A stretch of DNA of 64,000 nt from Microvirga sp. SRT01 (lineage in GTDB: Bacteria; Pseudomonadota; Alphaproteobacteria; Sphingomonadales; Sphingomonadaceae). Position 1 is the stretch's first letter. Each line of letters opens with the position of its first letter. Positions 15,893 through 24,221 of this stretch are shown here, one piece after another. The stretch is taken from NCBI GenBank assembly GCA_018139225.1, contig JAGSNX010000007.1:102528-166527 (forward strand), given 5' to 3'. A program made the translations under genes and the position numbers. Under the pieces are notes generated by a model. That model was not told where the DNA came from and made no database searches. It saw only the letters and a program-made list of their open reading frames with translations.

Positions 15893-16651
15893 TCAGATCG
15901 TATCGAGATGCCATGTTCGCTCGGCTTCCAGACCCAGAGCGCTCAACCGGCCGGATTCGTAGGCGCCCGTATCGACGCCGATGCGATGCGGCAGGAACTC
16001 TACCGTAGATGAAACCGTGTGACCGTGGACGATCATCTTCTCCAATGGGGTCCGATGATCGAGGAAGGGGTTGCGAATCCAGCGTAAGTCGCTGCTGCGC
16101 TGCTCCGACAGCGCGCGATCCGGGTGAACGCCGGCGTGCACGAACGCATAATCACCGATGACCTCCATATCGCTCGCGCCCGCCAGCAAGGCCTGATGAT
16201 CCGGCGGCACGACATCCGCCAGCGCCTCGGCAAGCTCATCATAGTCCATCGCTTCGTAGTTCGGCGGCGCGATGCCGTAGCTGATCGCCGTCTCGCGACC
16301 ACCGATGCGGCAGAACAACCGCAATGCCTTGTCCTCGCCCCGGATCGCACCGAGGAATATCTCCTCATGGTTGCCAGCGAGGAGGCGCACATCGGGCTTC
16401 TCCTCCGCAAGTCGGCGTATCCGTTCGACGACGCCGCGTGAATCCGGACCTCGATCGACCAGGTCGCCAAGAAAGACATAGGTCGTACGTGCGGGACCGC
16501 GCGCAGTGTCGTCCGCGTCGATGGCGTCGAGCAAGGGCTCGAGCAGATCCAGCCGTCCGTGGATATCACCGATCGCATAGACTCGTTGGCCCGGCGGGAT
16601 CGTCGGCGCGCTCCGCGGGGGCGTCGCCCGTTTGAGAAACTTGAGCAGCAT
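15893..16651 (-). CDS. Metallophosphoesterase, PP1/ApaH-type serine/threonine phosphatase
   Basis: 252-residue cytosolic calcineurin-like phosphatase. All metal-binding motifs are present in order: GDIHGR, GDLVDRGPDSR, GNHEE, HAGVHP and the late HGH (IVHGHTVS). Among bacterial PPP-family enzymes it is closest in motif form to diadenosine tetraphosphatase-like or protein Ser/Thr phosphatases; the substrate cannot be told by eye. It lies downstream of wecC on the same strand, 85 bp away, but a shared role in polysaccharide synthesis is only inference. Confidence 0.87.
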   Translation of the reverse strand: MLLKFLKRATPPRSAPTIPPGQRVYAIGDIHGRLDLLEPLLDAIDADDTARGPARTTYVFLGDLVDRGPDSRGVVERIRRLAEEKPDVRLLAGNHEEIFLGAIRGEDKALRLFCRIGGRETAISYGIAPPNYEAMDYDELAEALADVVPPDHQALLAGASDMEVIGDYAFVHAGVHPDRALSEQRSSDLRWIRNPFLDHRTPLEKMIVHGHTVSSTVEFLPHRIGVDTGAYESGRLSALGLEAERTWHLDTI

Positions 16652-16736
16652 CGCTTTTCAGGGACATGGCCAGCGGGACACCGCCGGCAGGAGTCGTCGC
16701 CCTACGCGTTCGCAGGTTGCGCCGCAATGAACGCGA

Positions 16737-18047
16737 TCAACTCGCCAGCCGTAGCTCCGGTCGCATCGCCACGGTGGAGTAGGGCGGCTGATCGGGCCAG
16801 ATGCCGCGCGTATCGAGTACCGCCTTGCCCTGCCGCTCCTGGAGCGGGATCGAGCGGAACAGATCGTGGTCCACCAGCAGGATCATGATGTCGCACGTTT
16901 CGATCGCGGTATCGACGTCGATCAGGCGAGCGCCGGTGCCGTCGAACGCCTTGGGCAGCACGTCCGCATAGGGTTCGACGATGCGCACCCGCTCGCCGAA
17001 GCGGGCGGCCAGCGCGCTCGCGACGCGCAGCGCCGGGCTCTCGCGGAAATCGTCGATATTGGCTTTGAAGGCGAGGCCCATGCAGCCGACCGATGCGCCC
17101 GGCATCGCGTCGATCATCGCCGCCGCCTGTGCGATGACATGATCGGTCTTGCCGTCGTTGACCTCCCGCGCGGTGCGGATCAGCGGCGTGCTGTCCGGCG
17201 CGGCGGCGACGAGGAACCACGGATCGACTGCGATGCAATGACCGCCGACACCCGGACCCGGCGACAGGATGTTGACGCGCGGATGGCGGTTCGCGAGCCG
17301 GATCACCTCCCAAACGTCGACGCCCAGCCGATCGGCGACGAGGCTGAGTTCGTTGGCGAACGCGATGTTGACGTCCCGGAATGCGTTTTCCGTCAGCTTC
17401 GTCATCTCCGCCGCACGAGCGGTCGTGGTGACGCAGGCCCCCCGCACGAAGCGGCGATAGAAGCCCAGCGCCTTGCGGGCGCAGCGCGGCGTGATGCCGC
17501 CGATGACGCGGTCGTTGTCGATCAGTTCGACGAGGATGCGGCCCGGGAGCACGCGCTCGGGGCAATAGGCGATGGCGATGTCCGCGCCCTCGCCGCTGCC
17601 GCCGCGGCCCGGCACGCGCAGATCGGGGCGCAACGTGGCCAGCAGATCACGAACCTGCTCGGTGGTGCCGACCGGCGAGGTCGATTCGAGGATGATCGTG
17701 TCGCCCGCTTTCAACACCGCGGCGATGCTGGTGGCCGCTTGCAGGACGTAGCCGATATCGGGCTGATGATCCGCGGCGAACGGCGTGGGCACGGCGATGA
17801 CAAACACGTCGGCGGGGGCGACCTCGGTCGCGGCGCGCAACGTGCCGCGGGAGACCACGCCCGAGACGAGGCCGTCGAGATCGACCTCCTCGATATGGAC
17901 GCGCCCGGAGTTGACCGTCTCCACGACCGAGGCGGTCACGTCGACGCCCAGCACCTGCGCGCCGGTACGGGCGATCACCGCCGCGGTGGGCAGGCCGATA
18001 TAGCCCAGCCCCATGACGACGACGTTGAGTTCAGCGGCGGAAGCCAT
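16737..18047 (-). CDS. wecC: UDP-N-acetyl-D-mannosamine dehydrogenase
   Basis: NAD-dependent four-electron oxidation of UDP-ManNAc to UDP-ManNAcA, 436 residues. The N-terminal Rossmann motif is GLGYIGLPTA. Conserved segments LESTSPVGTTE, AYCPERVLPG and the central helix KLTENAFRDVNIAFANEL are present. The catalytic Cys is in PGVGGHCIAVDPWF. UDP-glucose dehydrogenases share this fold, but pairing with wecB fixes the likely substrate. Its start overlaps the 3' end of wecB by 17 bases. Confidence 0.92.
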   Translation of the reverse strand: MASAAELNVVVMGLGYIGLPTAAVIARTGAQVLGVDVTASVVETVNSGRVHIEEVDLDGLVSGVVSRGTLRAATEVAPADVFVIAVPTPFAADHQPDIGYVLQAATSIAAVLKAGDTIILESTSPVGTTEQVRDLLATLRPDLRVPGRGGSGEGADIAIAYCPERVLPGRILVELIDNDRVIGGITPRCARKALGFYRRFVRGACVTTTARAAEMTKLTENAFRDVNIAFANELSLVADRLGVDVWEVIRLANRHPRVNILSPGPGVGGHCIAVDPWFLVAAAPDSTPLIRTAREVNDGKTDHVIAQAAAMIDAMPGASVGCMGLAFKANIDDFRESPALRVASALAARFGERVRIVEPYADVLPKAFDGTGARLIDVDTAIETCDIMILLVDHDLFRSIPLQERQGKAVLDTRGIWPDQPPYSTVAMRPELRLAS

Positions 18048-19158
18048 CGGCGATCACCTTTCCGATCCGGGCCGAAGCGTGACCGTCGCCGAACGGGTTG
18101 TGGGCGCGGGCCATGACGGCATAGGCGTCGCTATCGTCCAGAAGCGTGAAGACTTCGGAAACGATGCGGTCCTCGTCGGTGCCGATCAGCTTTGCGGTGC
18201 CGGCGGCGACGCCCTCCGGCCGCTCCGTCGTTTCGCGCATCACCAGCACCGGCTTGCCCAGCGCGGGCGCCTCCTCCTGAACGCCGCCCGAATCGGTCAG
18301 CACGATGTCGGACGCGGCGAGCACGGCGACGAAACCGGGATAGTCGAGCGGCGCGATACGGGCGACGTTCGCACGATCGCCCAGCAGCTCGTCCATGACG
18401 GCGACGACATTGGGGTTGGGGTGTACGGGAAAGATGACGCCGACATCCTGTCGCTCGGCGATGCGGTCGATCGCACGGGCGATCGCAGCCATGCCGTCCC
18501 CGAAATTTTCACGGCGATGGGTGGTGACGAGCACGATCCGCCGACCGGCCATCTTGGCGAGCACCGGGGCGACCGTGTCGGCGAGGCCGGGTTCGGCGCC
18601 GATCCGGTCGCGGGTCCAGTGCAGCGCGTCGATGACGGTGTTGCCGGTGACATGGACCTTGGTGGGATCGATCGCCTCCCGGATCAGGGCGTCGGCGGCG
18701 GTCTGGGTCGGGGCGAAGTGGTGCTGCGCGATCGGTGCGACGATGCGGCGGTTCACCTCCTCCGGCCAGGGGTGGTAGATATCGCCGGAACGCAGCCCCG
18801 CTTCGACATGGGCGACCGGGATGCGTCGGTAGTAGGCGGCGAGGGCGCCCGCCATCGCGGTCGCGGTGTCGCCCTGGACCAGCACCATATCGGGCTGTTC
18901 CACATCGATCGTCTCGCCGATGCCGGTCAGCAGCCTGGCCGTCAGCCGGTCGAGCGATTGCCCCGGTTCCATGATGTCGAGGTCATGATCGGGCGTCAGG
19001 CCGGCGATCGCCAGCACCTGATCCAGCAGGCCGCGATGCTGCGCCGTCACACAGGTCCGCACGCGCAGGCCCTCGATCGACGCAAGGGCACGGATGACGG
19101 GAAATAGCTTGATCGCTTCGGGACGCGTGCCGAACACGACGAGGATTGTATGAGCCAT
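18031..19158 (-). CDS. wecB: UDP-N-acetylglucosamine 2-epimerase (non-hydrolysing)
   Basis: Converts UDP-GlcNAc to UDP-ManNAc, 375 residues, GT-B fold. Signature motifs: FGTRPEAIKL at the N terminus, VQGDTATAMAGALAAYY, VEAGLRSGD, ENFGDG and LTDSGGVQEEAP. It is the first gene of the leftward wecB-wecC pair that makes UDP-ManNAcA for surface polysaccharide. The rightward galU begins 128 bp away across a divergent intergenic region. Confidence 0.95.
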   Translation of the reverse strand: MAHTILVVFGTRPEAIKLFPVIRALASIEGLRVRTCVTAQHRGLLDQVLAIAGLTPDHDLDIMEPGQSLDRLTARLLTGIGETIDVEQPDMVLVQGDTATAMAGALAAYYRRIPVAHVEAGLRSGDIYHPWPEEVNRRIVAPIAQHHFAPTQTAADALIREAIDPTKVHVTGNTVIDALHWTRDRIGAEPGLADTVAPVLAKMAGRRIVLVTTHRRENFGDGMAAIARAIDRIAERQDVGVIFPVHPNPNVVAVMDELLGDRANVARIAPLDYPGFVAVLAASDIVLTDSGGVQEEAPALGKPVLVMRETTERPEGVAAGTAKLIGTDEDRIVSEVFTLLDDSDAYAVMARAHNPFGDGHASARIGKVIADGFRR

Positions 19159-19285
19159 GCCGCGGCTTTACGGCCGCAGGGTTTACCATCACGCTAACCG
19201 CGCATCGTGCAACAATTGAGGCGCGCATGGCTTTAGGTGGCAGGGTACGAGCCTGTGGTCAGCAGGCAAAGGGAGACGAATACCG

Positions 19286-20158
19286 ATGACGATCAAGCCG
19301 TTGCGCAAGGCCGTGTTTCCGGTCGCGGGGCTGGGCACCCGCTTCCTGCCGGCGACCAAGGCGATGCCGAAGGAGATGCTGACCGTCGTCGACAAGCCGC
19401 TGATCCAATATGCCGTCGAAGAGGCGCTGGAGGCGGGTATCGACCAGATCATTTTCGTCACGGGTCGCAACAAGTCCGCGCTGGAGGATCATTTCGACAT
19501 CTCCTACGAGCTGGAGGACACGATGCGCGCGCGCGGCAAGTCGCTCAGCGTGCTGGAGGGTATTCGGCAAAAGCCGGGCTCCCCCGTGTACGTCCGCCAG
19601 CAGGAGCCGCTGGGACTGGGCCATGCCGTATGGTGCGCGCGAGAGATCGTCGGCGACGAGCCGTTCGCGGTGCTGCTTCCGGACGAACTGATGGTCGGGC
19701 GGCCGGGCTTCCTGAAGCAGATGGTGGAGGCTTACGCTCGGGTCGGCGGCAACGTCATCGGTGCACTGGAGGTGGCGGACAGCGAGACCGACAAATACGG
19801 GATCATCTCTCCCGGTGCGCGGGTGGACGATCGTACCGTCGAGGTAAGCGCGCTGGTCGAGAAGCCGGCAAAAGGCACTGCGCCGTCGAACCTGATGATC
19901 CCCGGCCGCTACATCCTGCAACCCGAGGTCATGCGTATCCTCGAAGGGCAGGAGAAGGGTGCGGGTGGGGAGATCCAGCTGACCGACGCGATGGCGCAGT
20001 TGATCGGCAAGCAGCCGTTCCACGGTTTCACCTTCGACGGCGAGCGTTACGACTGCGGCGACAAGGCGGGCTATATCTGCGCGAACGTCGCGCTGTCGCT
20101 CGCGCGTGACGACATCGGGCCGGCGGTTCGCTCGTTCATCGAGACCAAACTGGGGTGA
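19286..20158 (+). CDS. galU: UTP-glucose-1-phosphate uridylyltransferase
   Basis: Makes UDP-glucose from UTP and glucose-1-phosphate, 290 residues. The nucleotide-binding signature FPVAGLGTRFLPATKAMPKEML is at the N terminus (residues about 11-32). Further conserved pieces are VLLPDELM, IISPGARV and FDGERYDCGDKAGY. AAAGGGAGA at 19268-19276 is a good ribosome site. It supplies precursor for exopolysaccharide and glycolipids and suits the neighbouring wec genes. Confidence 0.96.
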   Translation: MTIKPLRKAVFPVAGLGTRFLPATKAMPKEMLTVVDKPLIQYAVEEALEAGIDQIIFVTGRNKSALEDHFDISYELEDTMRARGKSLSVLEGIRQKPGSPVYVRQQEPLGLGHAVWCAREIVGDEPFAVLLPDELMVGRPGFLKQMVEAYARVGGNVIGALEVADSETDKYGIISPGARVDDRTVEVSALVEKPAKGTAPSNLMIPGRYILQPEVMRILEGQEKGAGGEIQLTDAMAQLIGKQPFHGFTFDGERYDCGDKAGYICANVALSLARDDIGPAVRSFIETKLG

Positions 20159-20161
20159 GCC

Positions 20162-20198
20162 CTCGGCATGCTCCGGTCAAATACCGGAGCACGCCGAG
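20162..20198. terminator. Shared stem-loop at the galU/moeB convergence
   Basis: CTCGGC-a-TGCTCCGG (20162-20176) pairs with CCGGAGCA-c-GCCGAG (20184-20198) around a seven-base loop. It lies 4 bp after the galU stop and contains the moeB stop codon in its loop, so the last moeB codons form one arm. Neither strand shows a T tract. Confidence 0.7.
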
Positions 20199-20935
20199 CA
20201 GGCGGGATCCTTCGGCAGGCGCAGCGTACGGAATCGTCCCGACAGGAAATCGAGCAACATGACGTTGCCCGCCGGGTCGTCCCCGAAGGGGGCGACGGCG
20301 CGCAGCACCTCTAGCGCTGCGAGGCTGCCGAGGACGCCGGTGACCGGGCCGAGCACACCCTGTTCGGCACAGCTCACCCCCTCCCGGTCGGGCGAATCGC
20401 CGACGAAACAGCGGTAGCAGGGCGCGGCGGGTTCCCAGCCGCGGAACACGCCCAACTGCCCGTCGAACTGCCCGACCGCCGCCGACACCAGGGGCGTGCG
20501 CAGCGCAAGCGCGGTGTCCGCCACGAGCAGCCGGGTCGCGAAATTGTCGCACCCGTCGAGGATCACATCGACGTCAGCCAGCACATCGCGCGCGTTGTCG
20601 GCGTCGAGCCGGATGGCATGCACCACGACATCGACATGCGGGTTGATCGCGGCGACCGCACGGGCGGCGGCAGCGGCCTTCGACAGGCCGAGATCGCCGC
20701 CGGAGAAGATCGTCTGCCGTTGCAGGTTCGACAGATCGACTCGGTCGTCATCGATCAGGACCAGCCGTCCGATGCCCGCCGCCGCAAGATACTGGATCGC
20801 GGGCGAGCCGATCCCGCCGCAGCCGACGATCGCCGCCGACGCCGCCCTGATTCGCATCTGGCCGCTGCCACCGACCTCGCGCAGGACGATGTGGCGGGCA
20901 TAGCGGGCGAGTTCGTCGTCGGAGAGTGGCGTCAC
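20177..20935 (-). CDS. moeB: Molybdopterin-synthase/ThiF-family adenylyltransferase (MoeB-like)
   Basis: E1-like enzyme of 252 residues that adenylates the C-terminal Gly of a sulfur-carrier protein such as MoaD or ThiS. The start LSDDELARYARHIVL is canonical. The nucleotide motif is GCGGIGSP, followed by DDDRVDLSNLQRQ. Zinc-binding cysteines are C173, C176, C246 and C249. It lacks a C-terminal rhodanese domain. MoeB is favoured over ThiF because molybdenum enzymes are encoded nearby, but dual use is possible. GTG start coupled to the previous gene by GTGA. Confidence 0.88.
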   Translation of the reverse strand: MTPLSDDELARYARHIVLREVGGSGQMRIRAASAAIVGCGGIGSPAIQYLAAAGIGRLVLIDDDRVDLSNLQRQTIFSGGDLGLSKAAAAARAVAAINPHVDVVVHAIRLDADNARDVLADVDVILDGCDNFATRLLVADTALALRTPLVSAAVGQFDGQLGVFRGWEPAAPCYRCFVGDSPDREGVSCAEQGVLGPVTGVLGSLAALEVLRAVAPFGDDPAGNVMLLDFLSGRFRTLRLPKDPACSACSGI

Positions 20936-21309
20936 CAGCGGTAAGCGACCGACAGCCGGTACCAGCCGGGACGCGAGGCGGCGCTGCCGGTGCGGGTCAG
21001 CGCGATCACGTAGCCGACGGTATATTGCTCGACGGTGGGGCAGCCGATCGCTGCGGGCACGACCTGACGCACGCCGCCGGCCGGGCCGATCAGGATCGCC
21101 ACCGGCGCGACGACGCGGACACCGTCTGCCGGTGAGGTGGCGATGCGGCAGCGTTCCGACTCCACTTCGCCACGGACATAGGCCGTCGCCTCCGGCGTGA
21201 TCGCCGCACGCACCAGCGGGAAGGGCGGCAGGACCGTCCAGTCCTGCGGCGGTACTGGGGGCGCGGGCGTCGTCGCTGCCGCCTGAGCCAGGAGCGCCAG
21301 CGCAATCAT
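20932..21309 (-). CDS. Small exported protein of unknown function
   Basis: 125 residues. It begins with a short signal peptide (MIALALLAQAAATTPAPP), then a proline-rich linker and a beta-rich domain with two Cys (ERCRIATS and IGCPTVEQY) that could form a disulfide. It is coupled by four-base overlaps to dut upstream and moeB downstream. I do not recognise a family. The overlap arrangement makes it a real gene. Confidence 0.7.
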   Translation of the reverse strand: MIALALLAQAAATTPAPPVPPQDWTVLPPFPLVRAAITPEATAYVRGEVESERCRIATSPADGVRVVAPVAILIGPAGGVRQVVPAAIGCPTVEQYTVGYVIALTRTGSAASRPGWYRLSVAYRW

Positions 21310-21767
21310 CCGGCCAGTCCGCTTGTGCCTGTCGAGCCGAACCCGCCCGAGCCGCGCGCCGTTCCATCCAGCGCGTCGACCTCGATCATGTCGGCCCGTT
21401 GAACGGCGGCGGGTACGAGCTGCGCGATGCGGTCGCCGCGCGCGATCTGGAACGGCTCATCGCCCAGATTGGCGAGGATCACCTTCACCTCGCCGCGATA
21501 ATCCTCGTCGATCGTGCCGGGCGTGTTGAGACATGTGATTCCGTGCTTCAGCGCGAGACCGGAGCGGGGCCGGACCTGCACTTCGTAGCCCGCGGGAATG
21601 GCGATGGCGAAGCCGGTGGCGACGGCGGCACGCGCACCCGGCGCGAGCGTCAGCGCCTCCGCCGCGACCACGTCCATGCCCACTGCGCCGGCTGTCGCAT
21701 AGGCGGGGAGGGGGAGGTCGCTGCCGTGCGGCAAGCGCTTCAGCGCGATACGGATCGCAGTTGTCAT
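21306..21767 (-). CDS. dut: dUTP diphosphatase
   Basis: Homotrimeric dUTPase, 153 residues, hydrolysing dUTP to dUMP and pyrophosphate. The conserved motifs are visible: AVGMDVVA (1), RPRSGLALKHG (2), NTPGTIDEDYRGEV (3), RIAQLV (4), and the flexible C-terminal RGSGGFGSTG (5). It lies 29 bp downstream of coaBC, the classic coaBC-dut pairing. Its stop overlaps the next gene start. Confidence 0.96.
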   Translation of the reverse strand: MTTAIRIALKRLPHGSDLPLPAYATAGAVGMDVVAAEALTLAPGARAAVATGFAIAIPAGYEVQVRPRSGLALKHGITCLNTPGTIDEDYRGEVKVILANLGDEPFQIARGDRIAQLVPAAVQRADMIEVDALDGTARGSGGFGSTGTSGLAG

Positions 21768-21796
21768 ATCGCCCGACAGGTAACGTCTGGGGGGCT

Positions 21797-22993
21797 TCAG
21801 GACAAGGTTGGGGCCGGTATTCCGGTCAGGCTTTCCGCGATCCGGTCGACCAACCGCGCCGCAACCGCGTCTTTCGGCAGGCGCGTCCAGCTTTCCACGC
21901 CGGCGTCCGTGACGAGGTGAACGCTGTTGTAATCGCCACCGAAGACGTCGGTCGAGACGTCGTTGGCGACCAGCCAGTCGCAGCGCTTGCGCACCCGCTT
22001 GGCGATGGCGTGTTCGAGGACGTTCTCCGTCTCCGCCGCGAAACCGATCAGCAGCGCCGGCCGCTGCGACGAAGACGCCAGACCGGCCAGGATATCCGGA
22101 TTCTCGACCAACGTCAGCGCGGGCGGGGCATCGCCCTTCTTGAGCTTCTGCGGCAGCGTCGCGACGCGCCAGTCGGCAACGGCGGCGACCATCACGGCGG
22201 CGTCGACGGGCAGTGCGGCGTCGACCGCAGCGGCCATGTCCAGCGCCGACTGCACATCGACGCGGTCCACCCCGGCGGGCGTGGACAAATTTACCGGTCC
22301 GGCGACGAGCGTCACGCGCGCACCGCGGCGGGCAAGGGCGGCGGCGATCGCAAAGCCCTGTCGGCCGGAGGAGCGATTCGCGATGTATCGAACGGGGTCG
22401 ATCGGCTCGTGCGTCGGACCGGCAGTGACGAGGACGTGCCGGCCGGAGAGCGGCCGGGGTGCGGCGGGATTCGCGGCCTCGATCGCGTCGAGGATCGCCT
22501 GCGGCTCCGGCAGGCGGCCGGGGCCGTATTCTCCGCAGGCCATTGCGCCTTCGTCAGGGTCCATGACGGTGATGCCGTCCGCGCGTAGTTGCGCCACGTT
22601 GCGGACGGTGGCGGCATGCTGCCACATCCGGACGTTCATCGCGGGCGCGCAGAGCACGGGCGTGTCGGTCGCGAGCAGCAACGTGGTGGCGAGATCGTTC
22701 GATAGCCCCGCCGCCATCCGCGCCATCAAGTCGGCGGTGGCGGGAGCGACGACGATCAGGTCGGCTTGGCGGCTGAGCTGGATATGGCCCATCTCGGCCT
22801 CGTCCTTCAGGTCCCAGAGGGTGGTGAAGACCTGATCCTCCGACAGCGCGGCGAGCGTCATCGGCGTCACGAAATGGCTGCCGCCCTCCGTCAGGACGCA
22901 CCGTACACTGTGGCCACGCTTGCGCAGCAGTCGGATCAACTCGCACGCCTTGTACGCGGCGATGCCGCCGCCGACGATCAGCAGGACGCGCAT
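21797..22993 (-). CDS. coaBC: Bifunctional phosphopantothenoylcysteine decarboxylase/synthase
   Basis: Two coenzyme A pathway steps in one 398-residue protein. The N-terminal CoaC flavoprotein domain shows GGGIAAYKACELIR, the substrate segment APAMNVRMW and the active-site Cys in EGAMACGEYGPGR. The C-terminal CoaB domain shows VTAGPTHEPIDPVR, ANRSSGRQG and KLKKGD. The ATG at 22993 overlaps the upstream membrane-protein stop. Products feed the phosphopantetheine used by carrier proteins, including the one at 40 kb. Confidence 0.96.
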   Translation of the reverse strand: MRVLLIVGGGIAAYKACELIRLLRKRGHSVRCVLTEGGSHFVTPMTLAALSEDQVFTTLWDLKDEAEMGHIQLSRQADLIVVAPATADLMARMAAGLSNDLATTLLLATDTPVLCAPAMNVRMWQHAATVRNVAQLRADGITVMDPDEGAMACGEYGPGRLPEPQAILDAIEAANPAAPRPLSGRHVLVTAGPTHEPIDPVRYIANRSSGRQGFAIAAALARRGARVTLVAGPVNLSTPAGVDRVDVQSALDMAAAVDAALPVDAAVMVAAVADWRVATLPQKLKKGDAPPALTLVENPDILAGLASSSQRPALLIGFAAETENVLEHAIAKRVRKRCDWLVANDVSTDVFGGDYNSVHLVTDAGVESWTRLPKDAVAARLVDRIAESLTGIPAPTLS

Positions 22994-24111
22994 CAGCGTA
23001 CCACCCGCGTGACGGTGATGCGTCGTCCGTCGCGCGCGGCGGCGATCAGGTCGCGCAGGGAATCGACCGCGAAGATCAGCCCGACGACCGACAGCGGTGC
23101 GATCAGCAGCGCCCAATAATAATTGTCCGCCCGCGCGACGATCGCCAGCACCAGCGCGTAGGCGGCGATCGTCACCTGCACGCGAACGGCGATCGGCTCC
23201 CGCCATGCCGACCACCCCGCGAGTGCCAGCACGAGGAAGGGCGCGGCGAGCCAGAGCGGAACGAACTGCAAGGCGCTCGACAGGATCGTCGCCCGGATCG
23301 CAAAGCCGAGGCCGAGCAGCCCGCCCCAGCCGGGCGATGCCGGATCGAGCGGGCGGACGACCTCCGCCACCGCCTGCGCATGGAAACCGAGAATGACCGC
23401 GAGCACGACGAGCGCCGCCGCCCATCCGATCGCTTCCCGCCGGGCGCCGTCGCGGGCCGCAAGCACGAGCATGACGACGAGGTACAAAGCCGCCGTCTCG
23501 CGGATCAGCGCGGCGGCGAGGCCTATGGCAACCGGCTCGATCCAGCGATCGGGCCGGCCCGCGGGGCGATGCAGCGCCAGCGACAGGGCGATCAGCAGCC
23601 CGGCCCAGAGTTCGTGGAAGATCGCGAGTTCGGGCGCGCTCGCCGCGGCGAGGCCCGCGAGCAGCAGCAACATCGCCGCGACGCGGGCGGGCGTCTGCGC
23701 CAGCGCAGGCGCGAGGCGGGCATACCAGGCCAGCGCCACCGCGACCGTCAGCATCCACAAGAGCACCGTGACGACGAACGCCGGCATCGCGCCCGCCACG
23801 ACCGCCAGCGTCGGCAGGCGAAAGGCGACGAACGGGCGGAGCGGGTAGCTGCTGGAGCGCAGGGCATCGGCTGCCACCGCATAATAGTCGCCGCCGTGGC
23901 GTACATTGTCGACGATCGTACCATACAGGACCGCGTCGCTCATGCCGTCGCTCGGCGCGCCGACATCCGGATTGGGAGTGCCCATCGCCACCAACGCCGC
24001 CAGCAGCAGCGCGGCGAGAGCCGCCAGCATCATCCGCGCGGCATTCTGGGGCCAGCCGGCGAAGCGCGACGGTTGGGCGAGCAGCAGCGGGGCGAGCGGG
24101 CGACGGCGCAT
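22993..24111 (-). CDS. Polytopic membrane protein, possibly DUF2029/GT87-like
   Basis: 372 residues with about ten hydrophobic segments. After the first helix comes an extracytoplasmic loop, SDAVLYGTIVDNVRHGGDYYAVAADALR. An acidic/aromatic loop of this kind is typical of membrane C-type (polyprenyl-dependent) mannosyl- or arabinosyltransferases and DUF2029 proteins. No soluble domain is seen. The ATG at 24111 (MRRRPLAPLL) is chosen because the frame upstream is low-quality sequence. It heads the leftward operon with coaBC, dut and moeB. Enzyme activity is inferred from topology only. Confidence 0.7.
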   Translation of the reverse strand: MRRRPLAPLLLAQPSRFAGWPQNAARMMLAALAALLLAALVAMGTPNPDVGAPSDGMSDAVLYGTIVDNVRHGGDYYAVAADALRSSSYPLRPFVAFRLPTLAVVAGAMPAFVVTVLLWMLTVAVALAWYARLAPALAQTPARVAAMLLLLAGLAAASAPELAIFHELWAGLLIALSLALHRPAGRPDRWIEPVAIGLAAALIRETAALYLVVMLVLAARDGARREAIGWAAALVVLAVILGFHAQAVAEVVRPLDPASPGWGGLLGLGFAIRATILSSALQFVPLWLAAPFLVLALAGWSAWREPIAVRVQVTIAAYALVLAIVARADNYYWALLIAPLSVVGLIFAVDSLRDLIAAARDGRRITVTRVVR

Positions 24112-24221
24112 GGCGGATGCGCGGTAGCATGGATTTCGTGACTGGCGAATGCTTTGGCGAGCGCTCGCGATTGTCGCCGCACCGCCCGCATGGCAAGCCA
24201 CTGGCGTTCAGGGAGATAACG

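Noticed and set aside
16702..17565. Alternate minus-strand frame over the 3' part of wecC, ending ELIAFIAAQPANA, suggesting a frameshifted C terminus
   Set aside because: The wecC frame stays intact to TVAMRPELRLAS with normal family motifs; the other frame is low-complexity upstream of that tail.
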